Below, one piece after another: positions 39,304 to 53,409 of a stretch of 64,000 nt of DNA. Below the pieces are notes generated by a model, which made no database searches, had not been told where the DNA came from, and worked only from the letters and a program-made list of their open reading frames with translations. The position numbers and the translations under genes are program-made. This DNA is from Flaccisagitta enflata. Taxonomy: Eukaryota > Chaetognatha > Sagittoidea > Aphragmophora. How positions within the stretch are numbered: the stretch's first letter is position 1; every line of letters begins with the position of its first letter. Where the stretch lies: NCBI GenBank assembly GCA_965153355.1, contig OZ231126.1, forward strand, positions 20,956,001 through 21,020,000. The letters are read 5' to 3'.

Positions 39304-39374
39304 TTTGTGTCTTACCTCAACTCCACATTCTTCACAAACATCATATCCTCCAGAGAAACAAATTTGGAAATCAT
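39304..39374 (+). CDS. Same gene, exon B (71 nt)
   Basis: Acceptor TTTCTTAACAG and donor TCAT|GTGAGT. The exon contributes 1 + 69 + 1 bases, completing the AG left by exon A to a Ser codon. Its 23 codons are Ser/Thr/Pro-rich with no stop. Its phase fits both neighbours exactly. Confidence 0.75.
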
Positions 39375-39557
39375 GTGAGTGCCCACTGGAATATCTATAG
39401 ATGTTCTTGTTTTTTCAAATCTATAAGAATAGTATTTTCAATCACCATAATTCTCTGATAGATATTCATTAGGAGTGTCAAATTGCTGGGATACATTCTG
39501 CTGTATGAAATTTAACATGGTCATTAAAATCAAGACTCTGCATATCATACAACACAG

Positions 39558-39778
39558 TTCAAGTCGATGACGCAGTCAAGTCAAAACAACCGTCTTCCAC
39601 CTCGATCTCCATTCATGCCTCGAAGGAGGATAGTGGTCAAAATTTTGGATCTCTGAGTCACAATGAGAATTCTGTTACTAAGGCTAGTAATCTCCTCCAA
39701 AACCCTTCAGTGGAAAGGCTGTCTAGCCCCACCATTATCCATGCCACTCCAAGTACCGACCATGATTATACTGCCAAG
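39558..39778 (+). CDS. Same gene, exon C (221 nt)
   Basis: Acceptor CATACAACACAG and donor CCAAG|GTAAAT. The exon carries 2 + 219 bases, so the split Phe codon from exon B is completed and the exon ends in phase 0. Its 73 open codons are rich in Ser, Thr, Asn and Lys, typical of a disordered region. The chance of this length staying open in the one required frame in AT-rich DNA is low, which is the main support for the gene. Confidence 0.78.
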
Positions 39779-39901
39779 GTAAATATCATCAGTGATGCTT
39801 AGTACATTCATTACATATGCCCACAGCTCAATTCTATAATTCATTGGCTCTTACAATATCTTTTCAAGGTTTATGCTGATTTACTTCATTTTAATTCTTA
39901 G

Positions 39902-40000
39902 ATTCAAAATACTTCCACACCAAGTTATCGTTCATCATTGATGCCATCTCATGGGATTGGTCACCAAGAGAAATTGATTCCCCAAGGCAAAGATCACTTG
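39902..40000 (+). CDS. Same gene, exon D (99 nt, symmetric phase 0)
   Basis: Acceptor TTTTAATTCTTAG and donor CTTG|GTAAAT. It has exactly 33 open codons, so it could be skipped without changing frame. Residues are Ser/His/Gln-rich with no recognised motif. Confidence 0.75.
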
Positions 40001-40086
40001 GTAAATATACTCTTTCTCACTTAGCATTCTGTAGTCCAATCAAAGTAACAATTGATACAACAACTAATTGTTTTTATCATTCTTAG

Positions 40087-40187
40087 ATTGATTTATTCTT
40101 GGCCATGGAAAACTCTAAACCTGACCAATTCTTGCTTAGTCCAAGTCCAAGTCGACCAATAAACTCCCAGGCATTGAACCAGCTCAG
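40087..40187 (+). CDS. Same gene, exon E (101 nt)
   Basis: Acceptor TTTATCATTCTTAG and donor CTCAG|GTGAGT. It has 33 codons plus AG. It encodes a hydrophobic-then-polar stretch (IDLFLAMENSKPDQFLL) and a repeated SPSPSRP. The first part could form a short helix or a docking motif. No family recognised. Confidence 0.77.
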
Positions 40188-40321
40188 GTGAGTATGGAAG
40201 TAAATTAGAGTCACATCAGATAAGACAGTGAAGTTTGAATTGTGTCAATTATCTCTCGAGTCCATCTGTTCTTTTATCGGTTTGTCCTTTGGTCCATCCA
40301 TTGATGACAGCTATCTACTTA

Positions 40322-40665
40322 CCGTATTTCTTGTAATTAGCGCCCCGGGCGCTTTTGAAATTGAAAACAAACATTGTTGTTTTAAACCTGCAATTAGCGC
40401 CCCCTATTCACCAATATTCAAATGATGTATTATGAAATTTACACTTTTTGACAATTTTCTTAGAATTCAAAACGGTAAATCAGTAAAAAAGAAATTATTT
40501 TTGTATTGCATTTAATTCTCATATGGTCTTTGTCAAAAAAATTGAATCTTCAATGAATTTTCTACAATTTTTTTTCTTAAAAGATTACTCATATCATTAG
40601 CTGATCTTTTCATAAAAAGGGGGGGCGCTAATTAGAGGGGGGGGCGATAAATGAAAGAAATACGG
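40322..40665. mobile_element. MITE with TA flanks, 344 bp, in the intron between exons E and F
   Basis: CCGTATTTCTTGTAATTAGC at the left is matched in inverse by GATAAATGAAAGAAATACGG at the right with a few mismatches. TA lies at both ends (40320-40321 and 40666-40667). Next to each terminal repeat is a GCGCCCC or GGGGGGGGC block. No coding frame. A partial hairpin-family fragment (AACAAGGCC, GGACAGGTGGGCTGGGG) follows at about 40958-40996. Confidence 0.82.
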
Positions 40666-41292
40666 TAAGCATTTTTAGACATTTCTTAGAACATGTAGGT
40701 ATTAATATGGTTTTGCTAATCTGTGATTATGTTGTTTTGACAAGTGGAACAATATCCCTCTCGATAATCAAACTGAAATAAATGAAAGAGGGCCTTGGCT
40801 AGTAAATAGGCGCACTCCTAGTTTTCAGTGAATTAAAATCTGAAAAACCTTTCTCTTTTTAATCCAAAAGAAACCACATACCAAAAGTAGTAAAGGGCAA
40901 ATGATTGTTACTGTGTTTCCTGTAGCGTCCCAGGCCCTTCTGAAATTGAACAAGGCCTCAGACACAGATTCCCAGCCATGGACAGGTGGGCTGGGGTAGT
41001 GGTGCAAAAAACCACTCATATACTGCCAAAACATTCAAAAAACATTAGAATTGTTATTCTCTTACCACTTAAAAAATAGTACAGAAAAATCATGAAAATT
41101 AGTGACATCAGTATCGTTTTCTTGAGTTAAAATGTTTGTATCTTTTCCTTCCTTGCTAAACAGGGGTTGATAAATACATTACCTGTGTCACCAAAACTTA
41201 ACTATGTAATGCTTTAATTGTTCGTCGTGTATGTACAACTACATGATTTTGGTTCTCTTGATCAACTTGCTCCTATCTATCCAATTTTGTAG

Positions 41293-41393
41293 GTTGACAA
41301 CACCTTCTGAAACATTTTCTATTGGAAGTTATCCAAATGACGCTGCTTCAAGAAACTTAAATTGGTCTGGTCAGACTCATCCCACTTTAACAG
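41293..41393 (+). CDS. Same gene, exon F (101 nt)
   Basis: Acceptor CCAATTTTGTAG and donor AACAG|GTGAGA. It has 1 + 99 + 1 bases: the Arg codon split after exon E is completed, and one base of a Gly or Val codon is left over. Contains SYPNDAASRNLNWSGQ, Ser/Asn-rich. In all, six exons give about 234 codons in one continuous frame with canonical splice sites and consistent phases. Confidence 0.77.
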
Positions 41394-41683
41394 GTGAGAT
41401 TAAGAATCAGTTTAAGCTATGATGAAAAACTTGTGTGATGAATGCTAGCCTAAGCTTCTCAGTAAAACAGACTGGGAACCAAGACTGGACTGGTGATTAG
41501 TAACCACTGGTTATTACATTTCAAATAGAGATTTATTTGAGAGTTTTATTTGAAATGTGGTCTTCCTTTCCGCATATGTTTTTTTTTTTTCAAACACAAT
41601 TACACATAAAAGAAGGGAAAAATAATACAATGCAATCATTGCATGAGCAGACAAAGATTTTCATGATGGGGATGATATTTGTA

Positions 41684-42159
41684 CAGTGAGGTCTGTGGAA
41701 TAACAGTCAACTGAGGTAGGTATTTGCTAAACCTTAATTTCATTTGACAAAATTGATATTTGAAATAGAAATTGTTTAATCCATGCTTTTGTCCCTGAGT
41801 TTTTCGGTTGTTATGGAAACCAAAATTATTTTTCAAACATTTATAATCCACTGTGAATATCAATATTTTGGACAAATATTAACAGGGAACATTGCTCAGA
41901 ATTAGATTTGCCATAAGTTTCCTACAGTATGTCTTGTAAGAATATTGCTCGTTTGGCGTGTTGCTGGGGAGCATCATTTAGCGGTTGCTAGGTGTGATGC
42001 CCTCTAGCAATGGCCAAATGAGCAGTATTCTTACAGAACATACTGTGGGAAAGTTGTAACAAATTTGATTCTCAGCAATGTTCCCTGATAATATTTGTCA
42101 AAATATTGATATTCTAGTAGTTATAAATGCTTGAAAAAATAATTTTGGTTTCCATAGTA
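41684..42159. mobile_element. Foldback element, copy 1, bordering arm 2
   Basis: Starts TA|CAGTGAGGTCTGTGG. From about 41810 the two halves fold on each other: GGAAACCAAAATTATT, GGGAACATTGCTCAGAATTA and CTGTAAGAATATTGCT have inverse partners to 42155. The expected closing CACTG|TA end is missing at the junction with arm 2. It lies in the intron after exon F. Confidence 0.8.
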
Positions 42160-42932
42160 ATCCGTCTCAACCAATGAGAAGTCACGATTCTCGACTCCAA
42201 CATTGAATCCAGCCTTCAACGATTGTGATCAAAAACTCTTTCTTGTGGAAATTTGAGGAAAAGAAAAGACGCAGAGGGAATTTAAAAAAAGAGAATCATG
42301 TGGAATGGGAACAGTAATTGATTCTCATGTGAATCGTTATTATTTGTTTTTGTTTTGTTTTCTTTTGTTGTAGTTATCCCCACATTAGTTTTTTTTTCAA
42401 GTCTTTGATTTGGCATCATTCTTGTTTCGTTTTTTTTCCATCTTTTTCAAAACAAAACTTTGCCCTTGCCCATGTCAAGTTCAATGTTCTATTTGATCCG
42501 CTTCACCATAACACATAATTCACAACCGAGGCAAATATTTTCTTCGTTAATGTGAAGTGATTTCTTCCATTTTATCTGTACTCCCTTGATCTTTAGAATT
42601 TGCTGATTCCCCCACCAATCACCATGCCAATCTAGACCACCATTAGGCTACCTTTCTCCCATTGCCCCTTTGCCTTAAGGTATGATCTGCCCTGTCTATC
42701 TAGAATGATGGAATCAACAAACCCGGCTTGTGATGGGCCCGCCAATTTTGGTGTTCATTTGAATCTTAATTCATCTTGCTTTTCTTTATCTAACCCACCA
42801 CTTGCTCTCCCCCCTCCCCCACATCATTTTCCCCCATTTATTTTTTTTCCTCGACTATCCAACTTTTTTTTTTTGTAAAAAATTTGACGGATTTCTGGTC
42901 GGCAACAACAGCTGCCTTTTACGATCAATATC

Positions 42933-42992
<60 letters not shown>

Positions 42993-43524
42993 AACACACA
43001 TAAAATTCCCCTTCAAAATCTGTGTTGGGATCGGGGCCCCTCGTCCGTGTTTAGAGGCACAAACACACACATAAACAAGAAAAAGCGACAAACAAACTTC
43101 CATTGAGTCTTTGAGACATTTGGAGATTTTTTTTCTATTGAGACATTTGTCAAAAACTCGCTCGTAAAGTCACGGAAAATCCATAAAAAGTCAATTTCGC
43201 AACATTTCAAAGGAACGAGCGAAGGAATGACTGAATGGTCGAGTGAATGAATGAATGAAGCATGGAGGAATGAATGCGCAACAAACCAAGTCAGAAGAAG
43301 CCTTACGGCAACGAGGAATTAAATAAGAAAGACAGAGGGAGAAAAAAAAAAACAGTGGATCGACAAAAAACAGCAGAAAACTTTTTTCCGTGGTCTTGGC
43401 ACTTTTACAAGACCTGTCAAGAAGATGCATGAATCAAATTTGAAAACGAAAACGAATCAAAACTCCTCATCAACGTTTGATCAGGATTGTTTTCTCCATT
43501 TGTTGCCTGACTATCTTATCAAAA

Positions 43525-43605
<81 letters not shown>

Positions 43606-43613
43606 GAGAGAGA
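42933..43613. repeat. (CT)n and (GA)n microsatellites within arm 2
   Basis: CT at 42933-42989 and GA at 43528-43613 with one GGGA interruption. Both have shorter or longer partners in arm 1. Confidence 0.93.
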
Positions 43614-44401
43614 ATTTTGCCCAAATCATTCGACTATTTTTTCTGGTGTTTTCTTGTTGTTATTTAATCCGAAATCAAAGGGGCTGAAATGGGGTCTAAC
43701 ATGATGAAAGACAGTTTTATTCTGGTTAGCAAATTAGAGCTAGAGTTCATTTCAATCTGACTACGAAAGATTCTTCTTTCGAATTATCACTACCCCTTCA
43801 TTCACGTCATAGCGATACCCTGCCTCCCGAAATCACCCCGACAGCCCGTCATTATCCCCTTGTACTCGCCATACCCCCGTCATACAACATTTTACTTTAC
43901 CCACCAACTTAAAAATCAATATATTTGTCATCTATCATCGATTCTATGTCATTGAAAATTTGAATTATCATTATTACATGAAAAATATACACTTTCGTTA
44001 GCAAAAAAAGCCTCTTTCATCGACATCCAATTGTAAGCGATGCCATAGCTACGTCATTAAGGGGTGTTGCATTGTCCCCGCTCATACTCATTATTATCAC
44101 ATCCGTCATTAGATCTTGTATGTCGCCGTAAAATAACTGAAGTGACGATTCGCATTTTTGTATCATCATGCATATTGTTATATTTGCAACGTCCGATTAG
44201 ATGAAAACAAACTGTTCTTCTTGAAAGTTTTGTCATTCTCTGTTTGTTGTCTAAAGCTAGGTTACCGAGTATAGACAGATTGAAAATTGCTTTGAGAAGA
44301 TAGAGGTGATATCTCTTGAACTACTTTCTATCCATCGTGTGACTGTGTGTTCGCTCTGTCTCTGTCGTTCCCTCTCCTGATCTGTCAGACTGTTGGTCGG
44401 T

Positions 44402-44576
<175 letters not shown>

Positions 44577-44799
44577 CATTCTTCTATTTTGCATGCGCAA
44601 TAAAATGTAGACAGACCGGGACCTAGTTACCTGGCAAATCATAAAACGAATTTCAACTTGAGTCATGTCCCAGTGGGTGTTCTCTCTCAGCCTCGAATTG
44701 GCCACTGACCTCGGTCAGCATCAACTCCAGATCTCCAAAGTTATTTTACAACTCTTGGGTAAGAGAGTGGAACAATGAATACGAGATCAATTAACAGTT

Positions 44800-44952
<153 letters not shown>

Positions 44953-45215
44953 GAAGGAAAAAGAATTCACTATATGACGCCGACAACATACCTCAATATC
45001 AATCACACCTTTTCAAATGAATGCGTACAAACCGGCACAAACGCACAACGGCCATATACGCATACGCAAACGCGCACAAACAATGACAGTAAAATCAATA
45101 CAGCCGTGTATTTGACTTTGAAGAGCGAGACCTTAAATAGCTGCATAGAAGGATATATGCATGCGCTTATCATTTCAGTTCTGTTTCAAAAACAACAAAA
45201 TGATAGGAGTGTTAC

Positions 45216-45367
45216 CAGCGCCGTATGGGAGTATATGATTTTGGGGGTGCTACCTCCAATTTGTGTCACAACAACTTATTAATGTCCCGATCAATCTAAC
45301 AAGTGATTTTTTTGGTTCTAAATGTGTAAACAATAACAATTTTCAGTGTCTATCAGTACAAGAAAGC

Positions 45368-45430
<63 letters not shown>

Positions 45431-45487
45431 TCTTTATCTGGGGTGTGTTCCAACAAGGCCCAAGCGGCCCCTTGGCATACGGCCCTG
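45216..45487. mobile_element. hAT-type MITE, 272 bp, with 8-bp target duplication
   Basis: Ends CAGCGCCGTATG and CATACGGCCCTG are inverted repeats with one mismatch. Flanking 8-bp direct repeats AGTGTTAC lie at 45208-45215 and 45488-45495. Arm 1 has the empty site with one copy (inverse GTAACACT at about 17162). A CT array (45371-45427) occupies much of the interior. No coding frame. Confidence 0.92.
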
Positions 45488-45495
45488 AGTGTTAC

Positions 45496-45612
45496 GACTA
45501 GGGATGTGGAAGCGGTTGATTTTCCTGCCGCTTCCAAAGATTCCGCTTCCGCTTCTATTTTGCTGCTCAAATATTAGTAGCTACTCATCCACCTACCGCT
45601 TCCACTTCCCCA
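45496..45612. mobile_element. Tiny hAT-like MITE, arm 2 copy
   Basis: Counterpart of 17045-17158, with TAGGGATGTGGAAGCGGT and the inverse end at about 45590-45610. It is shared by both arms, so it inserted before the duplication. Confidence 0.7.
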
Positions 45613-45616
45613 GCTA

Positions 45617-45641
45617 CGACACACACACACACACACGCGCA

Positions 45642-45724
<83 letters not shown>
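45617..45724. repeat. (CA)n array, left half of a split microsatellite
   Basis: CA with GCAC interruptions. The array resumes at 47398-47428 beyond an inserted element. In arm 1 it is one continuous array. Confidence 0.93.
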
Positions 45725-47430
<1,706 letters not shown>

Positions 47431-47935
47431 AACACAAACAGACAACTTGTCGATACATCCTTAGCCTCATTTGCATATTGTGGTGAAACAAATTTTCCTT
47501 TACAACAATTAGCGCTAGTCCATTTTTCCCTCAGAGCTATCACTGATTGTGAAAGCAGTTGTGATGATGAATATTATGTTCTTTTTCTTCCAATGGGATT
47601 CATTGATGTCATGGTTGGGTGGGTTTTGGTATGATTGAGCACTCCTTTGGTAGTATTTTAGCAATCTTATTTATTGAACCCATTCCGCTTATGGGTCGTA
47701 ATTTGATGAGGATGTCACTTGAGGACTCGAAGTAGTGAGTAATCATAGTCATGCTGCAAAAGCTCCTATGTTCGTATTTCAGCACTTACCATCTTGCTCA
47801 AAAATACCGTCTCAGTAAAACAAAATTATTGTTTATTGTTGTTATTTCTCATAAAAAGTTGTACATTTCTGCACAAATATTGAGTATAGGCTCTTATGGT
47901 ACCATATACCCTTTGTATTCAATTGGGAAGACATA

Positions 47936-48383
47936 CAGTGGGGTTCGTGGAATTACAGCCTAAACTGGAGGAAGGTATTTAAGTGTCTTTATTTCATTTG
48001 ACAAACTTGATATTTGAAATATAAGTTGTTTATTCGATGCTTTTGTCCCTGAGTTTTTTGGTTGCTATGTAAACCAAAATTTTTTTTTTGAATACTAGAA
48101 TATTGATATTTTGACAAATGTTATTAGGGAACATTGCTCAGAATTAAATTTGCTACAACTTTCCCACAGTATGTCCTGTAAGAATATTGCTTGTTTAGCC
48201 GTTGCTAGGAGCATCATTTAGCGGTTGCTAGGTGTGATGCCCCTTAGCAACGGCCAAACGAGCAATATTTTTACAGAACATACTGTGGGAAAATTGTAGC
48301 AAATTTAATTTCAAGCAACGTTCCCTGACAATATTTATCAAAATATTGATATTTTAATGTTTATAAATGTTTGAATTTTATTA
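47936..48383. mobile_element. Foldback element, copy 2, truncated on the right
   Basis: Same orientation as 41684-42159 and similar along its length, starting TA|CAGTGGGGTTCGTGG. Arms with GGGAACATTGCTCAGAATTA and CCGTTGCTAGG/CCTTAGCAACGG pair across the centre. It ends where the next element begins with CAGTGATGCC. Confidence 0.8.
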
Positions 48384-50188
48384 CAGTGATGCCCGGGCGA
48401 TTTTGCATTTTCTTTAACAATACAATACACTAGACCAGAGGTGTGACGAACTAATCGCCTGGTAGATCAATCGGGTCGATTTTTTGCGTTTCTGAACAAT
48501 CTTCCTGAGTCACCAAAACAAAAACAAATCGAGTCGATTTTTTGTCTTTTTTAGTTGCATGCTACGCGACTCTATAAGCCACTATTTGGTCCCTTTCTGT
48601 TTGTCTGTCCGTCACAAAGTCGTTTTAAAGGCTTGGTATTGTGTTTTTTATGTCTCTGAACAGTAGAAAGGGTGAGCAAACACAACCATTTCAATTTTAA
48701 AAAAAAATTGTTTGTCTCTCTGTCTGTTGTCTGATTTTTTTTTAAATTGCCGTTGCAAGCGACTTAGGTCTAATGACCTTGTTTTTCTCTGGCTAGCATA
48801 GATTCGATTTGACGATGAGACTGATTTAAATATGAGTTAGAAGTAAGAAATATTGAAAACGAAATACTAAAAAATGGAAAATTGTTGATGAAATGCATTG
48901 CACAACTATGAAAATGTACGTAGATACTTGCAGAACCCACATTCTGAAACAAAATTCAACTTCAAAAGCTTGCTTACAATCTGACGCGAATTGAAAAAAA
49001 GATGCAATTTTGAAAGGCTGATTATGCCATTGAAACTCATGAAAACCATATTTAAATTCTAGGTTGTTAAAAGGCTCCTGGGAAAATACTTTCATTTAGC
49101 ACCAATCTGGTATTTCTATCTTTTTTCGTTTGGAAATGGCATTAGTTTGAGTAACTACTTTGCTTATTTCATTTTTGCAGTTGCATAGAAAAATATGCAT
49201 TTTAGCAAAATGGTCTTTCACTTTGACTGACTCTAGCTTATAAACGGTTAAAGATAAAGACCTGCGATTGGTCTAGATTGACAGAGTTTTTTGAAAATCT
49301 TCAAAATCAGTTTGTCCAATAAATGTAAGTGGAGCTTATTGAACCGTTTTTTTTTTGTTTTTTTTTGACAAATACAAAGGAGCGTCTTTTTTTTTCAAAT
49401 TCACGTAGTAAATGAAAAACGCAGTTGTCTCTACTGTTTAGTTGGCTCTTACTTCTTTTTTCATATTAATGAATGACTACAACTTGGATTACTTATCTTG
49501 TGATATTGAGTGGCTTCTAGAACATGTTGCTGTGACTACAAAGAACATTTTTACTTAAAAGGGCTAATTGGCAAAACAATCGACCCATGGTCGATTTTTG
49601 GTCGATTTTTTAGGGGGGTTTGACCATGATTCGTTCGACCTGGTCGATTTTTAAAATCAATAGTTCGTGACACCTATGCACTAGACAATTTTTAAAAGTA
49701 TCGGACCAATACAATACCAATACAATACAACATCTTAAAAAAATCTACCCAATACATAATAATACTTTTATTCACTTAATAAAAGATCTTTGTTGATTCT
49801 TAAATAAACTAATATATAGTATTGTGTAGTAATATATATACTAATAAGTTTTAACCTATCTTTTATCGATCTCTTCTCATCCTCCTCACCCACCTAACTT
49901 TATCCTCTTCTACCTCATTATAGTTATATCTGTCTTTCCCTAATTTTGTTTTTCACTGGTGTATCTGATCTTTGTTTCATTAATTTTTTTTCCTTCATCA
50001 TTTCCTTCCCTGACTTTCTTATTTGGATTAATCCTCCTATTCAATATTTTACTATTTTCTCTAAAAAAATTGTTGTATTGTTTTGTATTGAAAAAAACAA
50101 ACAACATCTATAGTAAATATTGGGTAAACCCAATACTTACAAATATTGTAAATACAATACAATACCCAATATGAATCGCCCGGCACTC
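48384..50188. mobile_element. hAT-like element related to 45725-47397, interrupted by another
   Basis: Left CAGTGATGCCCGGGCGATT and right AATCGCCCGGCACTCG are imperfect inverses, and both subterminal regions carry CAATACAATACCAATAC words like the 45.7 kb element. No clear target duplication, and the right end is uncertain by several bases. It contains the 48436-49678 insertion. Confidence 0.6.
48436..49678. mobile_element. Nested hAT-type element, 1243 bp, with 8-bp target duplication
   Basis: Ends CAGAGGTGTGACGAACTA and TAGTTCGTGACACCTATG are inverse with two mismatches over 18 bp. Flanked by CACTAGAC on both sides (48428-48435 and 49679-49686). Subterminal GGTCGATTTTT motifs are repeated near both ends. 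A hairpin-family end (AGTTGCATGCTACGCGACTC) is nested at about 48547-48620. No transposase frame. Confidence 0.9.
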
Positions 50189-50339
50189 GCCCATCACTTT
50201 CTTACTTATGTATATTCATTTTGAAATAAAATTCAAATAGTTTGTACTAAAAAAATTTCTTGGCGGCATTTGACAGATCTTTCAAAGCTCAAATGATAAG
50301 CCTAGAAAAAGTGAAAATGAACAGGTCAATATTCTTTTC

Positions 50340-50480
50340 CTCATTTTTTGCATAGTTTCTGCTCTATATGGACATGAATGTTTTTACTCTTTTAGCTCTA
50401 AAATCTAGAAGAATCGAGCTACTGAGCTCTGCTTGGTAGCATTTTGAAGATGTTTTCTTGTTCTTTCTAATGGTCACTGA
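50340..50480 (+). repeat. Interspersed repeat, copy 3 of 3 (partial)
   Basis: Shares AGCTCTAAAATCTA, TGAGCTCTGCTTGGTAGCAT and TTGTTCTTTCTAATG with the other two copies, more diverged. Confidence 0.55.
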
Positions 50481-50499
50481 TTTCAATTTGTTTTTACAG

Positions 50500-50526
50500 T
50501 GTTTTGTTCACAAATTAGCGATAAAG
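50500..50526 (+). CDS. Candidate 27-nt microexon of the unrecognised gene
   Basis: Follows a good acceptor (TTTGTTTTTACAG) and is followed by AAAG|GTGAGA. It has 2 + 24 + 1 bases, exactly the phase needed after exon F, and it leaves the same phase for the candidate at 61493. It encodes VFCSQISDK. Small size makes chance agreement possible, and it would imply a 9.1 kb intron. Confidence 0.3.
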
Positions 50527-50800
50527 GTGAGACGATATTTTTGAGCACTTGACAATTGAAGAGTGAGCAATTGACACTTGGTAAAATCATCCTATATTGC
50601 TTTGGAAGAGCGCACTGATTGAGAAAACTTCCTTCGTCAGCTCTATGCCTGCGACCGACTCATAGAACCAAGGCAGTCATCGCGTCATCTGTCGGAGGCT
50701 TTGAATACTGAGTCAAGATGCGGCCGTGAAATATCCGATGAATGATTGACAATTGATGCAGATAGACTAACGAACCGTCTGCGACGCCTTACAGAACAAA

Positions 50801-51145
50801 GTGCAGACGAAGCGACAGATTTCTGCCATCACCATTCCCGAGCATGCAATCTGCCCACAACGTTGCTTGGTAACGCGCGCGCTGACGCAGCTGCACGCCC
50901 ACGCCGTCGCTGCTTCAGCTGCCACGTGTGAAGTCGCCGCAGCTGCTGCCGCCCCTGACAAATCCCCGGCCGCTGCTGCCACTAATACTATGAAGCTTCG
51001 TCGTGGTGCCGCGACGCGTCGTTGGCGTCGACGTCGTGGAACAAAAAATCTCCGCGTGGAAAAGAAGAAAAAGAGACGAAAACAAAAGAACAATCGAGAA
51101 GGTAGCAGCGCAGTTTGCATTTCGACCAAATGGCGAAAGCACTGA
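50801..51145 (+). CDS. Unrecognised Ala-rich and Arg/Lys-rich open frame (doubtful)
   Basis: A non-repetitive open frame, Ala-rich in the middle (about residues 37-60) and strongly basic after it (Arg runs, then KKKKRR). Base composition is GC-rich, unlike its neighbours. The frame begins with GTG, not ATG, so a real product would have to start by splicing (CGCCTTACAG ends at 50794) or elsewhere. AGAAG|GTAGCA at about 51103 could be a donor. No domain recognised. Confidence 0.22.
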   Translation: MQTKRQISAITIPEHAICPQRCLVTRALTQLHAHAVAASAATCEVAAAAAAPDKSPAAAATNTMKLRRGAATRRWRRRRGTKNLRVEKKKKRRKQKNNREGSSAVCISTKWRKH

Positions 51146-51149
51146 ATTC

Positions 51150-51284
<135 letters not shown>

Positions 51285-51435
51285 GCGCGTCGCGTCGCTG
51301 ATCGTCCGCCGAGAATTCTACAATATTCTTAATCGTACCAGCAAAGGTCTAATCTAAAATATTTTGTCGGTCAAAATCTTGACGAAAACAGACGAATTCA
51401 AAATGAAATTAAAAAACAAAACAAAACAAAACAAA

Positions 51436-51590
51436 AAAACAAGGCCAAGTAGGCCAATAAGGTGAGACGTGTGGATCGTCGACCGAATGAGTTACCAACA
51501 GACAGACCGACCAACCAACCAACCAACCAACCAACCAACCAACCAACGGACAAAGCCAGTTATAGAGGTACTTTGTCGCACCTAAAAAAA
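51436..51590 (+). mobile_element. Hairpin-ended element, AGGTGCGAC variant, 155 bp
   Basis: Starts AAAACAAGGCCAAGTAGGCC, then GACGTGTGGATCGTCGACCG, then CCAACCAACC tetramers. It ends GTTATAGAGGTACTTTGTCG with CACCTAAAAA. It is the reverse complement of 63368-63501, in matching block order, with a different tetramer number. This defines a subfamily whose terminal palindrome is AGGTGCGACAAAGCACCT. Confidence 0.85.
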
Positions 51591-51836
51591 GTGGTCACAA
51601 AATTAATTAACAGATAAAAGTAGGTGAATACCTGACGCATCATGATGTCAATATATCTGGTAGAACGATCCAGCGGTCTACATGACTAAATGCATGGTCT
51701 GCGATGGCGACATTCGTCCATACGTCCGTCTTTCCATCCGTCGGTCAACATTACCGAAAATAACAACAACAAGATCGACGACAACAAAAACAATGTCAAC
51801 AAGAGACCGATACAACTATAACAACAACGACAAAAA

Positions 51837-52767
<931 letters not shown>

Positions 52768-52908
52768 ACGTTTCACTAACAGTAACAGCAGCGACCATTA
52801 TTTTGTATCGCTCACCATGGTGACAATCAGTTCATGGATTCATGGTCCCTCTCCGCTCCGCCCAGTCTAGACACTCCTATCATTTTTCCTCGTAAAATCC
52901 CCTTGGGA

Positions 52909-53141
<233 letters not shown>

Positions 53142-53409
53142 AGCGCCCTCGAGATCGTCACCTTAACCGTCACCTATACCATCATTTGCATTTTAACTAT
53201 CACCCTTCTCGTCGCTCCAGCCGTCAACTCAAACATCACCCTAGTAAATGCAGACGGCTCTTCCTTCGTCACCCTAACTATCATATCCACCCTCACCTCT
53301 ACTAGATTCGCAGCGCGACTCATTTTCATCGTTTCATTCTTCCTCACTCCTAGACTCCAATGGAAGCTTTATCCGTCCGTCGGATCCGTTGGTCAGTCCG
53401 TAGTTTATG

